A DNA stretch of 64,000 nucleotides from Nitrosospira multiformis (GTDB lineage: Bacteria > Pseudomonadota > Gammaproteobacteria > Burkholderiales > Nitrosomonadaceae), in assembly GCF_003050865.1 (NCBI RefSeq), contig NZ_QAOK01000008.1:54474-118473 (forward strand). The letters run 5' to 3'. Below the pieces are notes generated by a model, which was given only the letters and a program-made list of their open reading frames with translations, had not been told where the DNA came from and did no database searches. Both the position numbers and the translations under genes were made by a program. Below are positions 35,460-45,427 of the stretch, piece by piece; position 1 is the stretch's first letter; each line of letters begins with the position of its first letter.

Positions 35460-35989
35460 AATTTTTGCCCCTCAAGGAAGACAGATTTCGATACCTTCTC
35501 ATAAAAATCTTGATACAGCTGAGGGTCACTTAGAGTTTCGCCATACACACTGTTATCGGTTTTACGCACAAGACGCTGAAAAGTAACTCGTACAAAATGG
35601 CTATCAATCATTTGCTTGCCGCCGCTATCTAATACTGGCCTCACAACGAGAGCGACGCGAATTGTTTGATCCTTACTTGTCGGCATCGCGACTCCAGTTA
35701 GAATAGCAACGGCGACAGCAGCTGCTATCTCGCCGCCATTAACAGCATCCCGTTCTTTGCTCGCAGTCAAAACACCGAGTTTTGTTTCCGAATTTTCAAG
35801 GTTGTATCCGAGATCTTGGAGCACGTTAGCGCTCGCAGTAATTAAGTCGGCCTCTGTGAGCCCATCATAGCGCCGACTTTCGATCTGCCTTTGTTTCAAA
35901 AGCTGCGGCGTACTTACAAAAGAATCAGGCGGAATGCTAACGCACCCTGAGAGGAGGAGCAGTACCAGAAATGTGATTTGCTTTTTCAT
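35456..35989 (-). CDS. small lipoprotein, second gene of trio (paralogue of third)
   Basis: 177 residues with a lipobox (LLLSGC, Cys at 16). The middle holds QRQIESRRYDG and the VLQDLGYNLENSETKLGVLTASK motif shared with the downstream gene; the C-terminal LYQDFYEKVSKSVFLEG also matches it. A Gly/Ala-rich helix (AAAVAVAILTGVAMP) sits between. It starts two bases from the stop of the upstream lipoprotein. Unknown function, outer membrane or inner-membrane lipoprotein. Confidence 0.75.
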   Translation of the reverse strand: MKKQITFLVLLLLSGCVSIPPDSFVSTPQLLKQRQIESRRYDGLTEADLITASANVLQDLGYNLENSETKLGVLTASKERDAVNGGEIAAAVAVAILTGVAMPTSKDQTIRVALVVRPVLDSGGKQMIDSHFVRVTFQRLVRKTDNSVYGETLSDPQLYQDFYEKVSKSVFLEGQKL

Positions 35990-36400
35990 TTAAAATCTCG
36001 TCGTATGATAAGCAAACTCGCGTACCCTCTTTTCGTGGTCGTATTTAACGATCACTGTTAGCGTTCTTTGTGATGTTGATGAGGCACCGGAAGAGCCTGA
36101 AGTCATAAACTTTATGCCCGCATCGCTATGCGAATAAACCCGATCGGTAGCGACCTTGTCATAAATCCAAACCTCCCGCCCTTGCTCATCCGTTGAAACA
36201 ATATTCGGGGAACCTAAGGCTCCGGCAACCTCTGCACCAGACATACCCTTTCTAAGTTCTTTTTGCACCGTTCCAACAGTAACTTTATCGCCAGTATCGT
36301 CCTGGACATCTTTGCGTTGATAACTTGCCGACGCGCATCCAGTGACAATTAAGGCAATCATGAGCAGCATGAAAACCGACCCGCTTGATTTTTTATTCAT
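35990..36400 (-). CDS. BamE/SmpA-like small lipoprotein, first gene of trio
   Basis: 136 residues with a lipobox (ALIVTGC, Cys22). After the QRKDVQDDTGD segment comes a BamE/OmlA-like pattern: VQKELRKGMSGAEVAGALGSPNIVSTDEQGREVWIYDK. BamE-like proteins often scaffold outer-membrane assembly, but this copy is not the canonical bamE. First of three overlapping genes; upstream is an inverted repeat at 36453-36471. Unknown partner. Confidence 0.75.
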   Translation of the reverse strand: MNKKSSGSVFMLLMIALIVTGCASASYQRKDVQDDTGDKVTVGTVQKELRKGMSGAEVAGALGSPNIVSTDEQGREVWIYDKVATDRVYSHSDAGIKFMTSGSSGASSTSQRTLTVIVKYDHEKRVREFAYHTTRF

Positions 36401-36452
36401 TACATTTTTCCTAGTCTTATTGAGGCAAAATCAAGTGATGCATGTAACTCTT

Positions 36453-36471
36453 TCACGTGTTAACCACGTGA
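36453..36471 (-). promoter_or_regulatory. inverted repeat upstream of lipoprotein trio
   Basis: TCACGTG-TTAAC-CACGTGA is a perfect 7-bp inverted repeat with a 5-base spacer, centred about 62 bases before the first lipoprotein's start. It looks like a dimeric regulator site. No partner regulator is adjacent. Confidence 0.45.
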
Positions 36472-36676
36472 TGGACTTAACGGACCCCCGAACAAATAAC
36501 TTTAGTCCGCAACTCCATTGGGTTCGTTGAGGGATTGGCTTGAAGAGGAGCCTTGCTGACACATATCAATACATAGAACCCCCCATCATAAAGCAAATTC
36601 CGTGCCAAGATTTATAAAACAGGGAAGTATTAAAAGACACCGAGAATCCTTGGAATGAGTGTAAGAATTTTCGGCA

Positions 36677-36950
36677 GTGGGCGAAGTGCGGCAACTCTTT
36701 CGAGCAGAGGTAATCACCCCTGCATACGTTGAAAATGGCGGTATTGAAGTAGGGGACTACGGTCATACAGGCTGGCAGTCGTTCAGTTATACCTTGCCGG
36801 CCGATGGCACCTATACCGTTGGGTTTGGGGTTGTAAATATGCAAGACACAGCCCTTAATAGTGTGCTTTTTTAGCTGGAGGCGACCAGCTCTCCCAGCTA
36901 TTCCCGAACCCGGAACTTATGTAATGCGCACGATCACGTTGAGCAGGATG
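36677..36950 (+). pseudogene. decayed PEP-CTERM protein gene (3' part)
   Basis: In one frame 36677-36872 reads GHTGWQSFSYTLPADGTYTVG and GFGVVNMQDTALNSVLF, the typical C-terminal domain of proteobacterial PEP-CTERM proteins. It then stops at a six-T tract (36867-36872). In the next frame, from 36885, comes PALPAIPEPGTYVM, the PEP sorting motif itself, but without the usual hydrophobic helix and Arg tail. Losing one T restores the join. The frameshift and lost helix show a broken gene. No intact start is visible. Confidence 0.7.
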
Positions 36951-37254
36951 CGGATCAGGGGGCACGCTTCTTAAAGAGAACAGCATTTATTTCACTCCAA
37001 TCGACCACCAAACGTGCGTAATCGAAGCCGGGGCGGGATCCGGCCACGCGCAAAAAACCAGCAGCCCATGGATTCAGGTAAAGAAATCTTTCTACTGCCA
37101 AGGGCAGGAGGGATTATAAAGAAATAACTCTAACTCAGCATTTATTGCGTGATTTTCGATAAACGAAACAGCAGAAGAACATTCTGCTCGTATAGTGCTT
37201 CATGCTGGCGCTCTCATGCGTTAAACTCGAATTTTTTCAATTTTTCATTTAGTT

Positions 37255-38919
37255 ATGGCCCAATACGTACTTACCATGAACCGGGTGGGCAAAGTGGTTC
37301 CACCCCGGCGCACGATACTCAAGGATATTTCCATCAGTTTTTTCCCTGGCGCAAAGATAGGTTTGCTGGGACTCAACGGTTCGGGCAAATCCACCGTTCT
37401 GAAAATCATGGCGGGCGTGGACAAGGATATCGAGGGCGAGGTCACCGCCATGCCCAACCTCAATATCGGCTATCTTCCGCAGGAGCCGCAGCTCAACGCC
37501 GAGCACACGGTACGCGAAGCTGTACAGGAGGGGCTCGGCGAGGTATTCAGCGCGCAGCAGAAACTGGAGGAGGTTTACGCTGCCTATGCCGAGCCGGATG
37601 CAGACTTCGATGCCCTGGCATCCGAGCAAAGCCGGCTCGAAGCGATCATTGCCGCCAGTGGCGGAAACGTCGATCAGCAGATGGAAGTTGCCGCCGATGC
37701 GCTGCGTTTGCCGGAATGGGACGCCATCGTGAAGAATCTCTCGGGTGGCGAGAAACGGCGCGTCGCCTTATGCAAATTGCTGCTGTCCAAACCGGACATG
37801 CTATTGCTGGACGAACCTACCAACCACCTGGATGCGGAGTCAGTGGAATGGCTGGAGCAATTCCTCACGCGGTTTCCGGGCACTGTGGTGGCAGTAACGC
37901 ACGATCGCTATTTTCTCGACAACGCCGCGGAATGGATCCTGGAACTCGACCGCGGGCACGGCATACCGTGGAAGGGCAATTACAGTTCCTGGCTGGAGCA
38001 GAAAGAAACCCGCCTGAAACAGGAAGAATCAGCCGAATCCGCACGCCAGAAGGCGCTGAAAAAAGAACTGGAATGGGTAAGCCAGAACCCCAAGGGACGC
38101 CAGGCGAAATCCAAGGCGCGTATTGCGCGCTTTGATGAACTCAATTCGCAGGAGTACCAGAAACGTAACGAGACGCAGGAGATATTCATTCCCGTGGCTG
38201 AAAGGCTGGGCAACGAAGTCATCGAGTTCACGAACGTATCGAAGGCATATGGCGATCGCCTGCTGATCGACAACCTGAGTTTCAAGGTGCCTCCCGGAGC
38301 TATTGTCGGCATCATCGGTCCGAATGGAGCCGGAAAATCCACTCTCTTCCGGATGATTGCAGGAAAGGAGCAGCCGGATTCCGGCAATATGGAAATCGGC
38401 GCAACCGTCAAAATTGCCCATGTGGATCAATCACGCGCCGCCCTGGAAGATGGAAAAACCGTATTTGATGCGATCTCGGATGGGCATGACATCCTGACGG
38501 TAGGCAGATATGAAACGCCGGCGCGCGCCTATCTTGGCCGCTTCAATTTCAAGGGCTCGGACCAGCAGAAGATTGTCGGCAACTTGTCCGGCGGTGAACG
38601 CGGAAGGCTTCACCTGGCTAAAACGCTTATCGCCGGGGGCAACGTGCTATTGCTGGATGAGCCTTCCAACGACCTCGATGTGGAAACGCTGCGGGCGCTG
38701 GAAGATGCGCTGCTCGAGTTTGCAGGATGCGTGATGGTCATCTCGCATGACCGCTGGTTCCTCGATCGTATCGCTACTCATATCCTGTCGTTCGAGGGAA
38801 ATTCGCAGGTGGCATTCTTCGATGGCAATTACCAGGAATATGAAGCCGACAAGCGGAAACGCCTCGGGGAGGAAGGCGCAAAGCCCAAGCGGATCAGGTA
38901 TAAGCCGATCAATCGGTGA
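37255..38919 (+). CDS. ettA: energy-dependent translational throttle EttA (ABC-F)
   Basis: 554 residues, as EttA. Two ABC modules: Walker A GLNGSGKST with LSGGEKRRV in the first, GPNGAGKST with LSGGERGRLHLAK in the second, joined by a charged P-site tRNA-interaction linker (QKETRLKQEESAESARQKALK, KELEWVSQNPKGRQAKSKARI). Ends with the basic KPKRIRYKPINR. EttA binds the ribosomal E site and gates the first peptide bond according to ATP. No membrane segment. Confidence 0.95.
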   Translation: MAQYVLTMNRVGKVVPPRRTILKDISISFFPGAKIGLLGLNGSGKSTVLKIMAGVDKDIEGEVTAMPNLNIGYLPQEPQLNAEHTVREAVQEGLGEVFSAQQKLEEVYAAYAEPDADFDALASEQSRLEAIIAASGGNVDQQMEVAADALRLPEWDAIVKNLSGGEKRRVALCKLLLSKPDMLLLDEPTNHLDAESVEWLEQFLTRFPGTVVAVTHDRYFLDNAAEWILELDRGHGIPWKGNYSSWLEQKETRLKQEESAESARQKALKKELEWVSQNPKGRQAKSKARIARFDELNSQEYQKRNETQEIFIPVAERLGNEVIEFTNVSKAYGDRLLIDNLSFKVPPGAIVGIIGPNGAGKSTLFRMIAGKEQPDSGNMEIGATVKIAHVDQSRAALEDGKTVFDAISDGHDILTVGRYETPARAYLGRFNFKGSDQQKIVGNLSGGERGRLHLAKTLIAGGNVLLLDEPSNDLDVETLRALEDALLEFAGCVMVISHDRWFLDRIATHILSFEGNSQVAFFDGNYQEYEADKRKRLGEEGAKPKRIRYKPINR

Positions 38920-38986
38920 GCGGCTAAGCACTTGGCTTTCCGGCAAGCCTGTCTCAGCCCCCTTCGATCCTCGACAAGCTCAGGAA

Positions 38987-39013
38987 CTCCCTCTCCCCAA
39001 TGGGGAAAGGGAG
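38987..39013. repeat. CT/AG-rich intergenic palindrome, copy 2
   Basis: CTCCCTCTCCCC and GGGGAAAGGGAG pair with one mismatch around AAT, just after ettA. Before it, TTCGATCCTCGACAAGCTCAGG resembles another common short repeat type. May also act as a terminator-like structure, though no T-tract follows. Confidence 0.5.
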
Positions 39014-39133
39014 CTGCAATAGAGAAGGGAAGGAGCAAAATTCAAGGTTTCAAGCCAAACCGGAGCGTATAACCTGCCCGCAGCTATACCACAATGGAAC
39101 AGCGGTCCAGGGAGAATATCGGCGCCTGCTCTA

Positions 39134-39484
39134 TTAATAGCGGCCTTCGCGCTTCGGCCCGGTACCATTGTAATTCTCCTGCTGCTCATATCTTTCAGTA
39201 CCGTCGGTACGGTATCTGGAATTATCCTGACCTCTTTTCATCGAGGTGCCTTCCTTTATGTGCAATCTTTCCTTGATGCTCTCATCCCCGCCTTTATCAT
39301 CCGTATCCCGAACAGCCGGAGAATCGGCTGGCCCGATCTCGTCCGATATATCGTTGTCGCTCGGTGCAGACAAGACATATGAATCCTCACCAGCATAGAC
39401 TCCACCTGATGTACTGACACCGAGAACAAATGCCACGGCAATTGGAAGCAGTGTGAGCCCGGATATCAAAGAAAAACGTTTCAT
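39134..39484 (-). CDS. small exported acidic protein
   Basis: 116 residues from ATG 39482-39484, with AAGGAGAGCAATC upstream (strong site). Signal peptide MKRFSLISGLTLLPIAVAFVLG, then SGGVYAGEDSY. The mature part is acidic at first (SDNDISDEIGPADSPAVRDTDDKGGDE) and ends with Gln/Arg/Tyr-rich residues (RYEQQENYNGTGP). No family recognised. Divergent from the SUMF1-domain gene 191 bases away. Confidence 0.75.
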   Translation of the reverse strand: MKRFSLISGLTLLPIAVAFVLGVSTSGGVYAGEDSYVLSAPSDNDISDEIGPADSPAVRDTDDKGGDESIKERLHIKEGTSMKRGQDNSRYRTDGTERYEQQENYNGTGPKREGRY

Positions 39485-39675
39485 GATTGCTCTCCTTATC
39501 AGCTCAACGATTGACCGAAAGTGACTGAAACCGCACAGTACGCCTGATTCCAACGTCATTCCGTACGCTAACATACATATTGCCTGCATTAATCTGATTC
39601 TTCGTGAGATTTTGGATATCAAGGGCTTTTCTATACAATTATCAAATTTGCTGATCAGTCTTTTCACTTTTTCAG

Positions 39676-40398
39676 ATGCAACTCATGAAACTGGTATATC
39701 TTCGCTCCCTGTACATCTCGGTTTTCGCGCTATTCATAAGCATTGGCGCGCTCTTTTGCAATCCGGTGACGGCGAGCGAAAACAATACCTTGAACTCCGC
39801 AAAAGCGTGTCCTGCCTGTCCTGAAATGGTACCCATTGCAGGCAAGAAATTTGCTGTGGGTAAATACGCCATAACGTTCGACGACTGGGAGGCGTGTGTT
39901 GCAGGAGGCGGCTGCGGTGGGTATGTTCCCCCCGATAACGGCTGGGGGCGCGGTAAAAGACCGGTTGTGAATGTAAGCTGGGATGATGCGCAGGCTTATC
40001 TGCGATGGTTATCGGATAAGTCGGGCAAGACTTATCGGTTGCCCACGGAAGAGGAATGGGAAGTCGCTGCCCTGGCGGGCGCGACTACCGAATACTATTG
40101 GGGCAACGACGTCGGACGCAATAACGCCAATTGTGATGGATGCGGAAGCGAGTGGGATAACAGGAGAACCGCTCCCGTCGGCAGTTTCAAACCTAATGCC
40201 TTTGGCCTGCACGATATGATGGGTAATGTCTGGCAGTGGACGGATACCTGCCGGAAAGGGAATTGTGCAAAACGCCTCCTGTGCGGAGGCTCCTGGAACC
40301 ACCGGCCGCAGGATATGCGGGCAGGTATGTGCAACTGGTTCGATACCAACAAACGCATGCGCTATCTGGGATTTCGACCCGCAATGACGTTGCCCTGA
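39676..40398 (+). CDS. exported SUMF1/FGE-sulfatase-domain protein
   Basis: 240 residues. Signal segment about 6-32, then a C-type-lectin-like SUMF1 fold: VPIAGKKFAVGKYAITFDDWEACV, PVVNVSWDDAQAYLRWLSDKSGKTYRLPTEEEWEVAALAG, GNVWQWTDTCRKGNC, RLLCGGSWNHRPQDMRA, YLGFRPAMTL. It is short, so a minimal copy. Many such proteins are structural or ligand-binding rather than formylglycine-generating; the catalytic Cys pair of true FGE is not clear here. Periplasmic by signal. Confidence 0.82.
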   Translation: MQLMKLVYLRSLYISVFALFISIGALFCNPVTASENNTLNSAKACPACPEMVPIAGKKFAVGKYAITFDDWEACVAGGGCGGYVPPDNGWGRGKRPVVNVSWDDAQAYLRWLSDKSGKTYRLPTEEEWEVAALAGATTEYYWGNDVGRNNANCDGCGSEWDNRRTAPVGSFKPNAFGLHDMMGNVWQWTDTCRKGNCAKRLLCGGSWNHRPQDMRAGMCNWFDTNKRMRYLGFRPAMTLP

Positions 40399-40411
40399 AG
40401 CACACCCGCTC

Positions 40412-40449
40412 TTTTTTCCCTCTCCCCCAATTTTTTCCCTCTCCCCCGA
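40412..40449. repeat. tandem 19-base repeat
   Basis: Two copies of TTTTTTCCCTCTCCCCC plus AA or GA sit directly next to one another (40412-40430 and 40431-40449), right before the palindrome at 40450. Probably related to the CT/AG element. Confidence 0.5.
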
Positions 40450-40475
40450 CCTCTCTCCCACAAGTGGGAGAGAGG
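40450..40475. repeat. CT/AG-rich intergenic palindrome, copy 3
   Basis: CCTCTCTCCCAC and GTGGGAGAGAGG pair perfectly (12 bp) around AA, between the converging SUMF1 gene and murA. The same stem type as the two others in the window. It could block read-through from both sides. Confidence 0.55.
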
Positions 40476-40544
40476 AGTGATGACATCGGCCAAATTGAGC
40501 TAAGCATGATGGATAGCTCAAATAATTCGTTTAGTTGCGATACC

Positions 40545-41819
<1,275 letters not shown>

Positions 41820-41899
41820 TCATCATATCGCAAACACAGTATCCGTAGTTTCAAATTTCGGCTTATTATGCCAACGTATTATCAACCAAAGGAGATCAG

Positions 41900-42289
41900 A
41901 TGAAAAAAAAGACAATACATACAACGGATGCGCCGCAGGCTATCGGCACTTATTCCCAGGGGATACGCGTCAGCGGAGGCGATACCATCTACATTTCCGG
42001 TCAGATCGGTCTCGAACCCTCTACCATGCAAATGGTGGAAGGCATCGAGAATCAAATCCATCGGGTATTCCAGAACCTGACAGCGGTTGCAGCAGCCAGT
42101 GGCGGCAGCCTCGGCGATATCGTCAAATTGAATGTCTATCTCACGGACCTTTCCAACTTCCAGAAGGTGAATGAAATCATGGTGGAATATTTCAGCGCTC
42201 CTTACCCTGCGCGCGCTGCCATCGGGGTATCCGCGCTACCGCGAAACGCGCTGGTGGAGATCGATGCGGTGTTGGTGGTATCAGCGTGA
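41900..42289 (+). CDS. ridA: RidA family enamine/imine deaminase
   Basis: 129 residues, the length of RidA/YjgF. Motifs: [29 protein letters not shown], and [22 protein letters not shown] with the conserved catalytic Arg. It hydrolyses reactive enamines from PLP enzymes such as threonine dehydratase. ATG 41900 has AAAGGAGATC just upstream. Stands next to recG. Confidence 0.94.
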   Translation: MKKKTIHTTDAPQAIGTYSQGIRVSGGDTIYISGQIGLEPSTMQMVEGIENQIHRVFQNLTAVAAASGGSLGDIVKLNVYLTDLSNFQKVNEIMVEYFSAPYPARAAIGVSALPRNALVEIDAVLVVSA

Positions 42290-42349
42290 GGACTGACGGC
42301 GTGATACAGGAAACCGCGCGCTAACCCAGGGAATGCGCTTCCACGACGG

Positions 42350-44428
42350 ATGCAGTCACTCGCCACCTCTCCCATCAGCGGGACAATCAGGGACAAGCTC
42401 ATCAAACTCGGCATTACCGATGCTTCAAGCCTGATACTGCATTTGCCGTTTCGCTACGAGGACGAGACGCACCTCTACTCCATCAATGCCATGCCTGCCG
42501 ATCGAACAGTGCAGGTCGAGGGCATGATCACCCGCAGCGAAGTCATGTACCGGCCGCGGCGACAATTGGTGTGCCAGGTGGAGGATGGAACAGGTGTTTT
42601 GTTCATGCGCTTTCTGAATTTTTACGGCAGTCAGGTAAAAGCGTATTCAGTGGGTACGCGGGTGCGCCTGCTGGGAGAGGTCCGTCCCGGCTTTTTCGGT
42701 GTTGAAATGGTTCATCCCAAATGCCGGATTTTGCGCGGGGACGCGCCCCTCCCGGAGGCGCTCACTCCGATTTACCCCTCTACAGCCGGACTTCCTTCCG
42801 AAGCACTGCGCAAACTGATTTCCCGGGTGCTGCAAACAGGAGATGGCGGAAACCATGGGACTGCTCTCTCCGAAACGCTGCCCGATGCGGTACGCGAGCG
42901 CTGTCAACTTCAGGGTTTCAAGGACAGTGTGCTATTCCTGCACCAACCCCCACCGGATGCGTCGTCCGTTCTTTTGCAGGAACGCACCCATCCCGCCTGG
43001 CAGCGGATCAAGTTCGACGAATTGCTGGCGCAGCAATTGTCGATGCGGGTGCATTATCAGCAGCGGCGTAACGGCAGCGCCCCTGTTCTGATGGCAAAAA
43101 ACGATTTGACCAGGGCGCTGCTGAAGTTGCTGCCTTTCGATCTCACTCAAGCCCAGAAGAAGGTTTTCGCCGAAATCAGCCGCGACCTGGCGGAGCCCCA
43201 CCCCATGCAACGTCTGTTGCAGGGTGACGTGGGAAGCGGCAAAACGATCGTTGCCGCGCTGGCTGTGCTGCAATCGATTGAAAATAATTTTCAGGCGGCC
43301 CTGATGGCGCCGACCGAGATTCTTGCGGAGCAGCATTATCAGAAACTCTCGGCATGGCTTGCCCCCCTGCTGGGGCCACGCGGGCTGCGGATCGCGTGGC
43401 TCGGCGGCAATCAGAAAAAGAAGGAACGGGAAACCACGCTTGCCGATATTGCTGCCGGCAGCGCCCTGCTTGCCATCGGGACACACGCATTGTTCCAGAA
43501 CCAGGTGGAATTTGACAGGCTGGGACTTGTGGTTATTGACGAACAACATCGCTTTGGCGTTCACCAGCGGCTGGCATTGCGAGAAAAAGGAGCCGGCGCG
43601 TACTCCATGCCGCACCAGTTGATGATGAGTGCAACGCCCATTCCGCGTACCCTTTCGATGAGCTATTACGCTGATCTGGATGTATCCGTAATAGACGAAA
43701 TGCCTCCCGGACGCGCACCGGTAGTGACCAAGCTTGTAGCCGACGCCCGGCGTGACGAGGTAACGGCGCGCGTGCGGGAGGCCTGCCGCGATGGGAAGCA
43801 GGCTTACTGGGTATGTCCACTGATCGAAGAGTCCGAAGCGTTGCAGCTCAAGACCGCTCTGGAAACCCATCAGGGACTGACCGGGACTTTTCCGGAATTA
43901 AAAATCGGCCTGGTGCATGGCAGGCTTCCATTTCAGGAAAAATCCCATGTAATGGAAGCATTTGCGCGAGGTGAAATCCATCTCCTCGTAGCGACAACAG
44001 TGATCGAAGTGGGTGTGGATGTGCCCAATGCGTCGCTGATGGTGATCGAGCATGCAGAACGCATGGGCCTTGCGCAATTGCACCAGCTGCGCGGACGAAT
44101 CGGACGAGGCACAGCCGGCGGTGTATGCATACTGATGTATCAGCAACCTCTCTCCACAACCGCACGCGAGCGGCTCAAGATAATTTTTGAGCACACCGAT
44201 GGTTTTGAAGTAGCGCGCCGCGATCTGCAGCTGCGCGGTCCCGGCGAATTTCTGGGCGCGCGCCAGAGCGGCCTGCCTATGCTGCGCTTCGCTGATCTGG
44301 AACGGGATGAAGATTTGCTCGACACGGCGCGGAGGGTCGCCGAAGAATTGCTGCGTGATCATCCGGAAGCGGCAAAACGCCATCTCCATCGCTGGCTGGG
44401 AAGAAAAAGCGAATACCTGAGAGCATAA
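42350..44428 (+). CDS. recG: ATP-dependent DNA helicase RecG
   Basis: 692 residues. Wedge domain first, then helicase motifs: Walker A GDVGSGKTIVA, DEQHRFGVHQR (DExH-like), SATPIPRTL, and IGRGTAGGVC near the end. Drives fork regression and branch migration in replication restart and repair. It follows ridA by about 60 bases in the same direction. Confidence 0.96.
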   Translation: MQSLATSPISGTIRDKLIKLGITDASSLILHLPFRYEDETHLYSINAMPADRTVQVEGMITRSEVMYRPRRQLVCQVEDGTGVLFMRFLNFYGSQVKAYSVGTRVRLLGEVRPGFFGVEMVHPKCRILRGDAPLPEALTPIYPSTAGLPSEALRKLISRVLQTGDGGNHGTALSETLPDAVRERCQLQGFKDSVLFLHQPPPDASSVLLQERTHPAWQRIKFDELLAQQLSMRVHYQQRRNGSAPVLMAKNDLTRALLKLLPFDLTQAQKKVFAEISRDLAEPHPMQRLLQGDVGSGKTIVAALAVLQSIENNFQAALMAPTEILAEQHYQKLSAWLAPLLGPRGLRIAWLGGNQKKKERETTLADIAAGSALLAIGTHALFQNQVEFDRLGLVVIDEQHRFGVHQRLALREKGAGAYSMPHQLMMSATPIPRTLSMSYYADLDVSVIDEMPPGRAPVVTKLVADARRDEVTARVREACRDGKQAYWVCPLIEESEALQLKTALETHQGLTGTFPELKIGLVHGRLPFQEKSHVMEAFARGEIHLLVATTVIEVGVDVPNASLMVIEHAERMGLAQLHQLRGRIGRGTAGGVCILMYQQPLSTTARERLKIIFEHTDGFEVARRDLQLRGPGEFLGARQSGLPMLRFADLERDEDLLDTARRVAEELLRDHPEAAKRHLHRWLGRKSEYLRA

Positions 44429-44477
44429 AAAGAGCGACCCGATGCCCTTCTTCATCGCGGATTTTTCGTACTCGTGA

Positions 44478-45263
44478 ATGATTCTACAAACCAGAAACCT
44501 GACCTTGCAGCATCCCGACAAACTGCTGTGCCGCAATCTGAACCTCACCGTCAATCCGGGGGAATGCTGGGCGATTCTGGGCCGGAACGGCTGCGGCAAG
44601 ACGACTTTGATACACGCACTGGCTGGGCTGCACCAGGCGAAGGAGGGACAGGATTCATCCGTAACCATCGCGGGAATGGCGCCTGGGCAATGGTCCCGGC
44701 GGGAACTCGCCCGCAATCTCGGCATTCTGTTGCAGGATGAGCCCGGCGAGTTCTGGGGTACGGTGTACGAATACGTGCTGCTCGGACGACATCCTCATGC
44801 AGCCAGTATGTTCGGCTGGCAGGCGGACGACCTCGAGATGACATCTCGCGCTATCGAGCAGATGGGACTGGCCGGCCTTGCCGATCGTCTACTGGTTACG
44901 CTTTCCGGCGGCGAGCGCCAGCGCGCGCGTATCGCCTTGCTGCTTGCCCAGTCGCCCCAATGCTATCTGCTGGATGAACCCTTGCAACACCTCGATCTGC
45001 GCCATCAACTCGGGACCATGATCCTGTTCAGCGAACTGGCGAAGCGGGGCAGTTCCATCGTAATGGTGCTGCACGATATCGGCTGGGCAGTCAGATTCTG
45101 CGACCACGCATTGCTGCTGTTCGACGACGGCCATGCCATGAGTGGCAGCATAGACGAAGTGCTCAAGCGCGATAATCTTGAAGCACTTTATCACTGTAAT
45201 CTAGGGGAGTTCATCGCAGGCCGGCAGCACCATTTCTTCCCGCAAACGGTGCCGAGTGTATAA
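44478..45263 (+). CDS. orphan ABC ATPase, FecE/BtuD type
   Basis: 261 residues: Walker A GRNGCGKTTL, signature LSGGERQRARIA, Walker B CYLLDEPLQHLD, switch VLHDIGWAV. The subfamily normally works with iron-siderophore, haem or cobalamin importers, but no permease or binding protein is in this window. Starts 49 bases after recG. It could serve a permease elsewhere. Confidence 0.85.
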   Translation: MILQTRNLTLQHPDKLLCRNLNLTVNPGECWAILGRNGCGKTTLIHALAGLHQAKEGQDSSVTIAGMAPGQWSRRELARNLGILLQDEPGEFWGTVYEYVLLGRHPHAASMFGWQADDLEMTSRAIEQMGLAGLADRLLVTLSGGERQRARIALLLAQSPQCYLLDEPLQHLDLRHQLGTMILFSELAKRGSSIVMVLHDIGWAVRFCDHALLLFDDGHAMSGSIDEVLKRDNLEALYHCNLGEFIAGRQHHFFPQTVPSV

Positions 45264-45427
45264 TCTGGAATTTCAGGCATACTTTTTCTCAGCAGCAATT
45301 CTTCAGCACTTTTTCCAGCAAGGGCCGTGGACGGCAGTGGCTGTTTGCCCTCACTTGATCTTCCCCTTTTGGATGAGTTCGCCGCGCGGGAGGACGAAAT
45401 CCCGGAGCTTGTTCATCTGTATTCACA

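Larger units (their letters stand above)
36401..37254. other. long intergenic with decayed gene
   Basis: 854 bases between the lipoprotein operon and ettA. It contains the inverted repeat (36453) and the PEP-CTERM remnant (36677-36950). The remaining stretch to ettA, AT-rich near its end, should hold the ettA promoter. Nothing else is recognised. Confidence 0.5.

Noticed and set aside
6010..37030. Shared AAACGTGCGTAAT 13-mer at about 6016 and 37012
   Set aside because: Two copies only, in unrelated contexts; too short to claim as a repeat family without a genome-wide count.
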